Below are positions 1 through 5,795 of a stretch of DNA of 5,795 bases, in pieces. A program made the position numbers and the translations under genes. Origin of the DNA: JBMOMT01 sp049324835. GTDB taxonomy: Bacteria > Chloroflexota > Anaerolineae > CAYNKW01. The DNA lies in assembly GCA_049324835.1 (NCBI GenBank), contig JBMOMT010000071.1, positions 1 to 5,795 of the forward strand. The letters run 5' to 3'. Below the pieces are notes generated by a model. That model was not told the DNA's origin. It ran no database searches and was given only the letters and a program-made list of their open reading frames with translations. The stretch's first letter is position 1. Every line of letters starts with the position of its first letter.

Positions 1-165
1 GGTCCAGGTGAAGAGACCACTCAGCGAGTCCACCACGGCGCCGGCCGGGCCGCTCAGCAGGCTGTAGGTCAGGGCCTGGCCCTCGGGGTCATGGCCGATC
101 AGGGCGAGATTCAGCAACTGTCCTTCCACTGCCATTTGGTCGAGAATGGCGTCGAGGGTGGGGGT
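1..165 (-). other. Ig/cadherin-like repeat 3, start only (cut by window edge)
   Basis: Residues 1877-1931. LDAILDQMAVEGQLLNLALI, then GHDPEGQALTYSL and SGLFTWT. The 'V-x-E-G-x-x-L-x-x-x-x-x-x-x-D-P-x-G-x-x-L-x-Y-S-L ... G-x-F-x-W-T' pattern fits the putative-Ig (He_PIG) or dystroglycan-type cadherin-like family. This differs somewhat from repeats 1 and 2. The rest lies left of the window. Confidence 0.7.
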
Positions 166-3100
166 ATCGTTGTCCGGATTGATCACCAGATCGATCAGGC
201 CCAGGCTCGAGGTCAGGGCCGTGGACGGGTCGGCATCATTGCCGCCCCGGTCAGTGACGGTGTAAGTGAAGCTGTCGGTACCGGAATAATCCGGGTCGGG
301 AATATAGGTCCACACACCGTTCGCCCCCTGGACCAGGCTGCCATGCAAGGGCGCGTCCACCAGGCTGAAAGTCAGGCCGGCCCTGAGTGTCTCCAGATCA
401 CTGGCGGGCAAGACGATATTGGCCTGGGTGTCCTCGCTGAGGTTGACCGTCTGGCCGGGGGCCTCGGGCGCATCGTTGGCCGGCAGGACGTTCAGGCTGA
501 CCGTGGCGGTAGCCGTGCCCAGCTTGCCGTCGTCCACCTGGAACTGGAAGCTGTCCGGGCCCCAGTAGTTGGCGTGTGGGGTATAGGTGACCTGGCGGGT
601 GACGGGGTCAAAACCGGACAAAGTGCCATGGGCGGGATTGCTGAAGAGGCCGAAGGCGAGGAGGTCGCCATCGGCGTCATCGCCGGTGAGGGTGATGAGC
701 ACGCTGCCGTCCTCGTTCAAGTCCGCGACCTGGGCGTCGGCCTCGGGGAGGGTGTTGGCGGAGCGGTCGATGCTGAACACATGCAGATAGTCGCCGCCGG
801 CAGCGCCGCTATAGTCGCCATCCAGGGGGTTGCCGGCGGTGTCGTAGATGGCCAGGGTGCCGGACAGGCGCAGCCGATAGAGGCCATCGGCCAGCGCGCC
901 GCCGGCGAATTGCAGGGTGAGGTCGGTCTCCGGGAAAGAATAGGCTGGCGTGAGGCCGATCTCCACGTCGTCCAGGGTATCCAGAACGCCGTCGGCGCCG
1001 GCATAGAGCAGCTCGTAGTTGGCCGGGCTGCGCGCGGAAATGCCGTCCAGGGATTCGCTGAAACTCACCTGCACGCTGCTGAAGGCCAGGGCGGTAGTGC
1101 CGCCGTCAGGGGGCAGTTGTGGAATGCCGGTGACCGTGGGCGGCGCGATGTCGTTGGAATCGCCCTGGAACTCGTAGGCGCCGATGTCGTAGTAATCGAG
1201 CCCCGGTGTAGCCTGCCAGAGCAGGGAATTGGCGCTTGCCAGATTACCGGCGCCGTCGTAGCCCGTGCCCAGCACGAAGCTATAGCCGTTGCCCGCGGAC
1301 ACGCCCACCCGGGGCGCAAAGCCGGTGTTGCCGGCGCCGTAGTCGAAACGGACGCTGCCGTCGGCGAACAGGGTCACCGCGAAGTTGGCGGCCTTGCTGG
1401 TATCGCTTTGCAAGGCGGCGGACCAGCGGATGGTGATCTGGTTGGCCGTGGTGGAGTCGACGTAGATATTGCGGCCTGTGCCCGAGGTGGTCAGGTTGTC
1501 CCAGAACGGAGCGATGATGGCGTTGCGCTGGAAGATCTCCAGGCTGTTGGCCTGGTAGACCTGCGTATCCGGCCCGGCGAATTGCAGGTAGCCCTCGCTG
1601 GAAACCACCACCGAGGTGTAGGTGCTGCCGTAGAAGTTGAAGTTGAATCCCAGCGCCTGGGTGAAGAAACCCTGTGAGGTCTGGTAGGGCTTCGCCGTGC
1701 CAGCGGCCACGAACTGGTTGTTCCCCGTGTTCCCCGCCACATAGAGCGGCCAGCCATCACCGCTGTCGACGCTGCTGGGATCGTCATGACGGTCGCGTCC
1801 CTCGATGTCATAGCGCGTCCCCTGGTAGGCATTGGCCGCGTCTATGGCCGGCGAATGCGCCTTGAGGCCAAAGTTGTCGTCGTGGCCGCTGCCCTCCACC
1901 GAGGGCGCGGCACCGAGCACGTTGTCGGCGCCGTCGATATCCAGGAACAGCGGATTGCCGGCCACGGAATGGGCATCCTTGCTGCTGGCGACCTGCCAGT
2001 CGGCAAGCGAGATGCGCTCGACACTACTCCACAAACCAGCGCGCGCCGCACCGCCGGCAGTGTGGATCAGGTTGTGGTCGGACAGGAGCCCGCTCACCCC
2101 GCCCGGATTGACGTTGATGCCATAGCCCGCCGCCACCCAGAGGATGTTGTTGAACAGGCGTGCGTCCTCTGCATTGCTGGTCACCCGGATGGCGTCGCCT
2201 ACCGGCTGGTAGATGGTGTTGTTGCTGAACAAGTCGGTGCTCTGGTGGCGCCAGGCGATGGACAAACCGACGTTGGTGTTGGTGTAGAGCACGTTGTTGA
2301 CCACATGGCCGTAACCGCTGTCGACGATGCCCAGGGAGTTTCCGTAGATGCGGTTGCCATCGATGCTGGCGCCCACCCCCGAGGAACCGCCCACGTAGAC
2401 ACCGTATTGGCTGTTGCCATAGATCTCATTGCCAGTCACCAGGGCGCCATAGTCCGCGACGATACCGTGGTAGTTGCCGTGGATATCGTTGCCCTCGACG
2501 AGGGCATCGGCGTCATAAGCCACCACGCCATAATCACTGGTATTGGTGTGTCCATAGATGTCGTTGTCGACGATCCAGGCCGCGCCGCTGTTGTAGATGC
2601 CATGGTTGGCGTTGTCATGCACCACGTTGCCACGGATGACGATACGGTCGGCCGCGCTACCACCAAAACGGGTATAGAGGCCATAGCTGCCGTTGCCGTA
2701 GATCTCGTTGCCCTGGATCAGGGCACGGGCGCCGAGGGTTTCCAGACCCTGATTGCCGTTGCCGTAGACACGGCTATCGAGGACACGCAGGTCATCGTTG
2801 CCACCCTCGAAATACAAGCCATCCTGAGCGTTGCCGTAGAGGCTGGAATCCTGCACGGTGATGCGATCCGAATCCACGGTATCGGCGTAGAAGCCATACT
2901 GCCCGCCGGTGACGGCGAGGTGGTCGAAGATGAGGTCGTCGGCGCCCTTGAACTCGAACACCACCCGCCCGCTGGCGGTGTTGCCGCGGTTTAGCGTGGT
3001 GACATGGCCCACCGTCTTCGCCCCTTCAATGGTGACGCCGCTGTCCTGCGCCTCCAGCACAATGTTGGTCGCCAGGCTGTAGCTGCCGGTGTCCACATGA

Positions 3101-5795
3101 ATGATGTCGCCCGCGTCCAGGTCATAAGCACGCAACAGCGCCGCCAGGCTGGCCATCGGCGCGTCCGCGGTCTTGCCGCTGGCCTCGTTGTCGCCCGCCG
3201 CCGTCGTGGTTTCGTTGTCGCTGAAGTCGGCGTCATTGGCCAGGTTGACGTAGTAGTGCGCCCCACCGTTGGCAATCAGGAAGCCTTCGTCGGAGACGTC
3301 GCTCACTTCCACCCCGGCGTGCCCGATGGCACGGATCAGCGCCGTGTTGCCCGCCGTCTCCTGCGTCGGCGTCCAGGTGTAGCTGCCCCGTCCGTAGCGG
3401 TCCATGGCCAGGCCAGAGGCAATCGGCGTCCAGCTCGCGCCGTTGTCCAGCGACACTTCCAGGTCGGCCGTCGGCGCGGCCACGCCCTGGGCGTTGGCCT
3501 TGAGGATTTCGATGCCGCTGAGGAGCGCCGGGTAGTTGACCGTCTGGTTGATCAGTTCGATCAACAGCCCCGCCCCACCCGCGAGGCTGACGTCATATTC
3601 GGCCACCACCGCCTTGTGCAGCGCGCCGGCCGCCGCTCGGATGTCGTAGTCGTCGGCCACTTGGGTGCCGTTGAGCTGGATGTCGAAGCGGCGCGTGCCG
3701 ACGCCGTAGTTCGGTTCCGAGAAGTGCAGCCGCACCCGGTAGTCGCCATCGTCCAGCGGTAGATCCCAGGCAAGCTTGGTGTTCACTTCGGAGGTGTTGT
3801 AGGCGTAGCTGCGGTACACCGCCTCGGGGGCCGGGTTGGTGGCGCCACTGCGGTCAATGGCCTGGTTGGCGCCGACATTGCTGTTGTAGGTACCCAGCGT
3901 CTGGTAGGCGTTGCCCAGCCAGTTTTCCACCTGACCGCCGCTGCCGACATTGATCAGGGCAACACTGTCGTATTCGGTCAGCCCGGCCGAGCGCCAGTAG
4001 ATTTCGTAGTCCTGCCCGACTTCGAGTTTTTCCAGGCCGTTCATGCTCGTCACCTGGATCATGGGGTCGGCGCTGCCGGTGGCCAGGGCCGTGTTGCCGT
4101 AGGCACCCAGGTCGATGCGGCCGCCGTTGGGCTGTGGCTCTTCCAGCCAGTAGTCGTTGAGACTGCCCCGGTCCACGCCAGGGGAGCCAGCCTGCAGCCG
4201 GTAGTCGTCGTCGGCGCCAAAGTCGCCAGTGAGCCGGTCAATGCGCACCGCGTCGGCCAGCACCTTGCCGTTGGCGTAGTCGGTGAGTTCGACCACCAGG
4301 CTGTCGCCTTCCAGCCGGGCGTAGCCAATGACTTGCCAGAAGGCGCCGTCGGCGCTGATGCTGCTGGCGTCGTTGGACAGCGTGACGTAGTTCTGGCTGA
4401 TGCCGCCCCGGTAGGCCAGCGGGGTGCCGTTGCCGTCGTAGACGCTGAACCGGGCATTGCTCGCCGAGGGGCCTTCATAGGGCCAGGTGGCGGCAATGCG
4501 GTAGACGCCAGCTTCCAGGCCACTGAAGGTCCAGGTGCTCTTGGCCTGGCCGCTGCCAGCCGGCGCGCTCCAGAAGTCGCCGGCAAAGCCTTTGCTGGCG
4601 TTCTCCGTCCAGGCGCCGCTGAAGGCGTGCCCCGCCCCTTCGTCGTCGATGGCCTGGCCAAAGCCGGTGAGTCCCCCGTTCCAGCCGTTGACGTTGTCAC
4701 CACCGTCGATGTCGACGAATTGCGGGTCGCCGCTGAGGCTGTGCGCATCGAAGCCAGTTTCAAAGGTCCAGTCGGCGCGGTCGGCAAAGGTGCGGTCTTC
4801 CCACCAGGCCAGTTGCGCCCCACCCGTGAGGTGGAACAGGTTGTAGTCGCTGTTGAAGCCGCCCTGGTGGCTGTTGCTCACCGTGATGGCGGTGCCGCCA
4901 TCCTGCCAGAGAATGTTGTTGCGCAGGGTGACGTTACTGGAGGTGATGTCGATACCCTTGCCACCCACCTGGTGCACAGTATTGTTGATGACCCCGTCGT
5001 TGCCCACCGTGTGGCTGTAGGTGACCTGGATGCCAATGCTGGTGTTGTCGTAGACCAGGTTGTTGTGGACCCGGCCGTAGCCACCGTCGCTGATGCCAAT
5101 GCCGTTGCCGTATACCCGGTTGCCGTCAAATTCGCCGTTGTAGCCGTCCATCCCGGTGCTGTTGCCCCACACCCGGTTGTCGCGGGCAATGGCGTTGACC
5201 TCCGAGCGGATGCCAATCGTGTTGGCCCAGGCTTCATTGCCTTCCGCTACCCCGCCGTATTCCACCTGGATGCCGATGCTCTGGCCCCAGGATTCGTTGT
5301 CCCGGATCAGCGAACCCGTCGAGCCGTAGATCCCGTAGGCGTTGTCGAACACCCGGTTGCGCTCCGTCACCACCCAGTTCGATTCCGCAGTGCTGCCAGC
5401 GTAGCCCACGATGCCCCAGCTGCCATTACCCCATACCTCGTTGTCATGAATGTGGCCACGCAGGCCGTAGACGGTGAGACCGGTACTGGTATTGCCGATG
5501 AAGCGGCTGTCGTGAACCTGAGAATCGTTGCCCCGCAGTTGCGCGCCGTCACCACCGTTATTGCGCACCAGGCTGTCGCGCAGGGTGACCTGGTCGTTGC
5601 CGCTACTCAGATAGATACCGCCGGCGGTGTTGCCGTACACCTCCAGGTGGCTCATGGCCAGGTTGTTTGAATCCACGGTATCGGCGTAGAAGCCATACTG
5701 CCCGCCGGTGACGGCGAGGTGGTCGAAGATGAGGTCGTCGGCGCCCTTGAACTCGAACACCACCCGCCCGCTGGCGGTGTTGCCGCGGTTTAGCG
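1..5795 (-). CDS. Giant multi-domain beta-helix / Ig-like surface protein, internal fragment (partial at both ends)
   Basis: One minus-strand frame (codons start at positions divisible by 3, first full codon 5793-5791) stays open for 1,931 codons to position 1. No stop occurs, and no start was chosen because the gene clearly begins beyond the right edge. Domain order by residue: beta-helix A 1-311 with closing segment interrupted by a golvesin-like domain (382-521); Ig-like domain (576-842) split by a malectin-like domain (614-764); beta-helix B (845-1294); nidogen-like insert (1350-1527); Big_5-like Ig (1551-1676); cadherin-like repeats from 1681 on. I found no cysteine in the fragment and only 17 lysines, while Asp, Asn and Gly are abundant; this fits an exported, acidic, disulphide-free protein. 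No catalytic motif, membrane segment, signal peptide or sorting signal is visible. Adhesion or matrix binding is inferred from domain types only. The coding frame is certain; the biological role is not. Confidence 0.95.
166..471 (-). other. Cadherin-like / Big_9-type Ig repeat 2
   Basis: Residues 1775-1876. Pattern: LSEDTQANIVLPASDLE, LTFSLVDAPLHGSLVQGANG, WTYIPDPDYSGTDSFTYTVT, DRGGNDADPSTALTSSLG, then the linker NPDNDTP. It has the same core as repeat 1 (S-E-D-T, H-G-S-L, Y-I-P-D-x-D-Y-x-G-x-D-S-F), with a longer D-rich insertion after the F-T-Y-T-V strand. Confidence 0.85.
472..753 (-). other. Cadherin-like / Big_9-type Ig repeat 1
   Basis: Residues 1681-1774. Pattern: PEADAQVADLNEDGSVLITL, GDDADGDLLAFGL, PAHGTLSGFD, QVTYTPHANYWGPDSFQFQV and the linker LPANDAP. 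The E-D-x-S, D-x-D-G-D-x-L, H-G-T-L, Y-T-P-x-x-x-Y-x-G-x-D-x-F and NDAP motifs define the tandem cadherin-like/VCBS-type repeats of large adhesins. In related proteins the acidic clusters bind calcium; here that is inferred. Confidence 0.85.
766..1143 (-). other. Big_5-like bacterial Ig domain
   Basis: Residues 1551-1676. Motifs are VQVSFSESLDG, ARSPANYELLYAGADG, a 'D-T-L-D-D-V' acidic turn, LTLQFAGGALADGLYRLRLS, then the GTLAIYDTAGNPLDGD loop and YLHVFSID. The V-x-F-S-E-x-[LM], P-x-N-Y-x-L, L-x-x-G-x-Y-x-L-x-[LV] and D-x-A-G-N-x-L-D-G-D order is typical of bacterial Ig-like (SbsA/Big_5-type) domains in giant exported proteins. It joins the second beta-helix module to the C-terminal string of cadherin-like repeats. 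Confidence 0.7.
1213..1746 (-). other. Nidogen-like beta-sandwich domain inserted before the helix B final strand
   Basis: Residues 1350-1527. Key stretches are LGFNFNFYGSTYTSVVVSSE followed by GYLQFAG; RNAIIAPFWDNLTTSG; NIYVDSTTANQITIRWSAAL; NFAVTLFADGSVRFDYGAGN; and PRVGVSAGNG. The 'F-x-F-x-F-Y-G-x-x-Y-x-x-x-x-V-S-S-x-G-Y-L-x-F', 'I-A-P-F-W-D-N-L' and 'F-A-D-G-S-[VI]-R-F-x-Y-G' motifs resemble NIDO-type extracellular domains and related bacterial beta-sandwiches. Function in bacteria is unclear; matrix or adhesion contact is usually assumed. Immediately afterwards comes DYYDIGAYEFQG, the true end of the beta-helix module. The family name is a resemblance, not a verified match. Confidence 0.6.
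1747..1911 (-). other. Beta-helix B closing segment, first part (SPAIDA)
   Basis: Residues 1295-1349 include HDDNFGLKAHSPAIDAAN and YDIEGRDRHDDPSSVDSGDG. This is the standard PbH1 closing pattern, 'L-x-x-x-S-P-A-I-D-A-[GA]-x ... D-x-x-G-R-x-R-x-D-D-P'. Its expected final strand, DIGAYEFQG, appears only at about 1162-1188 (residues 1536-1544), after the nidogen-like domain. Confidence 0.75.
1912..3261 (-). other. Right-handed parallel beta-helix B (complete)
   Basis: Residues 845-1294. The cap begins AHYYVNLANDAD, passes through an Asp/Thr/Ala-rich linker (SDNETTTAAGDNEASGKTAD), then MASLAALLRAYDLDAGDIIH and VDTGSYSL, which is the standard N-cap of exported PbH1 proteins. Rungs follow: GNEIYGNGSYGLY, GNVVHDNANHGIY, DNDIYGHTNTSDYGVV, GNDIHGNYHGIV, GNEIYGNSQYGVY, GNRIYGNSLGIV, NNVLYTNTNVGLS, NNTIYQPVGDAIRV and NNILWVAAGYGINV. 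The exit is LLSDHNLIHTAGG with DAHSVAGNPLFLDIDG. From the end of the 127-bp repeat to the N of the exit motif, helix B has about 305 residues against about 314 in helix A, so the two are paralogous modules. The beta-helix fold is well supported. Ligand or activity is unknown. Confidence 0.92.
2870..2996 (-). repeat. 127-bp perfect direct repeat, copy in helix B
   Basis: Base-for-base identical to 5669-5795. On the sense strand it encodes 42 residues from LNRGNTASGRVVFEFKGADD to GQYGFYADTVDS (residues 934-975), the first strands of the helix B solenoid after its cap. The flanking base on the left differs (c at 2869, t at 5668), so that end is the true repeat boundary. The other end is fixed only by the window edge. 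Confidence 0.98.
3268..4068 (-). other. Ig-like Kre9/KNH-type domain split by a malectin insertion
   Basis: The N-terminal half is residues 576-613: IQVTSMNGLEKLEVGQDYEI, then YWRSAGLTEYDSVAL. The C-terminal half is 774-842: TADLEVSLDNGASWTPIASG, then GSYTWTPT, ALIRAIGHAG and VSDVSDEGFLI. Joined together, the halves make the familiar bacterial Ig-like/Kre9-KNH pattern: 'I-V-x-x-P/S ... V-G-x-x-Y-x-I-x-W-x-S-A-G', '[SL]-x-D-x-G-x-[ST]-W', 'Y-x-W-x-P' and 'S-D-x-S-D-x-x-F-x-I'. Neither half is a complete sandwich alone. It links the end of helix A to the start of helix B. The family role is usually structural spacing. Confidence 0.65.
3502..3954 (-). other. Malectin-like carbohydrate-binding domain
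   Basis: Residues 614-764. The start is INVGSGGQVENWLGNAYQTL; then come PEAVYRSYAYN, KLAWDLPLDDGDYRVRLHFS (673-692), TRRFDIQLNG (700-709), DYDIRAAAGALHKAVVAEYD and LLSGIEIL (757-764). The INxG opening, YxS.R.., Y.VRLHF.E, G.R.FD[IV].[LI]NG, DYDI and LSGIEI[LV] signatures are those of the malectin fold (di-glucose or glycan binding in eukaryotes; common in bacterial exported proteins). Ligand residues cannot be assigned without a structural alignment. The domain sits inside the surrounding Ig-like domain. Confidence 0.8.
4081..4230 (-). other. Beta-helix A closing segment (choice-of-anchor-Q-like)
   Basis: Residues 522-571 read DDDYRLQAGSPGVDRG, a short YWLEEPQPNGG stretch, then RIDLGAYGNTALA. 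The D-Y-R-L-x-x-x-S-P-x-x-D-x-G followed by N-G-G-R-I-x-L-G-A-Y-G pattern is the usual end of bacterial PbH1 proteins (choice_anch_Q-like). It belongs structurally with the exit segment at 4681-4860, from which the golvesin-like insert separates it. Confidence 0.75.
4231..4650 (-). other. Golvesin/Xly-type carbohydrate-binding-like domain inserted in helix A closing segment
   Basis: Residues 382-521. Diagnostic features in order: opening IDDEG (382-386), a central STWTFSGLEAGVYRIAATWP (419-438), SNARFSVYDGNG, a glycine-rich turn leading into SQNYV, WQVIGYARLEGDSLVVELTD (486-505), and the terminal ADAVRIDRL (513-521). This matches the golvesin C-terminal / xanthan-lyase CBD-like family by eye: GxYxVxxTW near the centre and [VL]xADAVRI at the end. 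The family is a beta-sandwich that probably binds carbohydrate. It lies between the exit motif and the closing strand of beta-helix A, so it is an insertion and not a simple tandem domain. Assignment is by motif only. Confidence 0.75.
4681..4860 (-). other. Beta-helix A exit segment (SDYNL...HS...DPQFVDIDG)
   Basis: Residues 312-371 carry a recognisable post-helix segment: SDYNLFHLTGG, then a Trp-rich loop, then FDAHSLSGDPQFVDIDGG and DNVNGW. The same order occurs after helix B (SDHNLIHTAGG, KDAHSVAGNPLFLDIDG, DNVLG at about 1912-2076). This segment normally runs directly into an S-P-[AG]-[IV]-D and GAYG/GAYEF closing strand. Here the golvesin-like domain intervenes. The DxDGxDN acidic cluster could bind calcium, but that is inferred from composition only. 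Confidence 0.8.
4861..5793 (-). other. Right-handed parallel beta-helix A (start missing)
   Basis: Residues 1-311 form about a dozen rungs of roughly 19-26 residues with the pattern [DGN]-N-x-[VIL]-aromatic-x-N-x-x-x-G-[IL]. Examples are DNEVWGNGSWGIVG, RNRVFDNAYGIYG, GNEAWANTIGIRS, GNRVYGNGIGISD, NNLVYDNTSIGIQV and NNILWQDGGTAITV. This is the PbH1/Beta_helix (NosD or pectate-lyase-like) solenoid pattern. The N-terminal cap is cut by the window edge, because helix B carries about 90 more residues before the equivalent point. The solenoid ends at the conserved exit motif FNSDYNLFHLTGG (residues 313-325). Such solenoids act in sugar binding or cleavage, or as stiff surface rods. I see no acidic catalytic set that would argue for an enzyme, so the role stays open. 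Confidence 0.9.
5669..5795 (-). repeat. 127-bp perfect direct repeat, copy in helix A, running off the window
   Basis: Identical to 2870-2996 at an offset of 2,799 bp, which is 933 codons, so both copies are read in the same frame. It encodes the first 42 residues of the fragment. Because the window ends inside it, the real repeat may be longer. Confidence 0.98.

Noticed and set aside
91..1677. Long plus-strand open frame (528 codons), with others at 1786-2994, 3004-3762 and 4333-5670
   Set aside because: All four lie in the plus frame exactly codon-aligned with the true minus-strand gene. They exist because the GC-rich sense strand almost never uses TTA, CTA or TCA codons, and they end where one is used (TCA at 1675-1677 and 5668-5670, CTA at 2992-2994 and 3760-3762). 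Their translations are low-complexity (V/A/G/D-rich) with no recognisable domain.
2290..2830. Recurrent 'gttgccgtagatctcgttgcc'-like elements at roughly 60-80 bp spacing, resembling a CRISPR or satellite array
   Set aside because: Spacing and sequence vary, there are no unique spacers between constant repeats, and each element translates to a beta-helix rung such as GNEIYGN. This is protein-level repetition in a coding frame.
4059..4823. Minus-strand open frame of 254 codons, and smaller ones elsewhere on the minus strand
   Set aside because: All minus-strand candidates with a start and stop share one offset frame relative to the real gene. They encode Thr/Ala/Arg/Pro/Ser-rich products without domains and are shadows of the large gene.
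4681..5660. Possible polysaccharide lyase or C5-epimerase activity for the beta-helix modules
   Set aside because: The fold is compatible, but I could not identify a conserved catalytic set (for example paired Asp or Lys/Arg as in pectate lyases, or the YG.DPH.. motif of mannuronan epimerases), so no enzyme was called.
1..5795. tRNA, rRNA, riboswitch, promoter, terminator or mobile-element ends
   Set aside because: Nothing convincing was seen. The window is fully coding, without AT-rich gaps, T-runs after hairpins, or inverted-repeat ends around a transposase.

Overview
The whole window is one protein-coding frame on the minus strand. Read from position 5793 down to position 1 it gives 1,931 codons with no stop. 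There is no start codon in a plausible start context, and no terminus at either end. It is therefore an internal fragment of one giant gene, whose N-terminus lies right of the window and C-terminus left of it. There is no intergenic DNA, RNA gene, promoter or terminator in view. Frame continuity was checked line by line, and no frameshift was found.

The protein looks like a very large, secreted, multi-domain surface or extracellular protein. From its N-terminal side it contains: (1) a right-handed parallel beta-helix (helix A, about 4861-5793) with a closing segment that is interrupted by a golvesin/Xly-type carbohydrate-binding-like domain (about 4231-4650); (2) an Ig-like Kre9/KNH-type domain (about 3268-4068) interrupted by a malectin-like domain (about 3502-3954); (3) a second, complete beta-helix (helix B, about 1912-3261) with a closing segment interrupted by a nidogen-like beta-sandwich (about 1213-1746); (4) a Big_5-like Ig domain (about 766-1143); and (5) at least two full cadherin-like/Big_9-type Ig repeats plus the start of a third (1-753). 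No enzyme active site was recognised. Likely roles are adhesion, surface structure or carbohydrate binding, but this is inference from domain types.

The most informative nucleotide feature is a perfect 127-bp direct repeat (2870-2996 and 5669-5795). The copies lie 2,799 bp (933 codons) apart, in frame, and the second runs exactly to the window edge. It marks the same point in the two beta-helices and shows that the gene is built of paralogous modules. Its length and position also suggest that the window ends where a short-read assembly broke at a repeat.

The organism cannot be fixed from this window. The sequence is GC-rich with bacterial codon use. Such beta-helix/malectin/golvesin/Big_5/cadherin-like combinations are typical of giant exported proteins of Planctomycetota and some aquatic Gammaproteobacteria and other Gram-negatives. 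No taxon-specific sorting signal lies inside the window.
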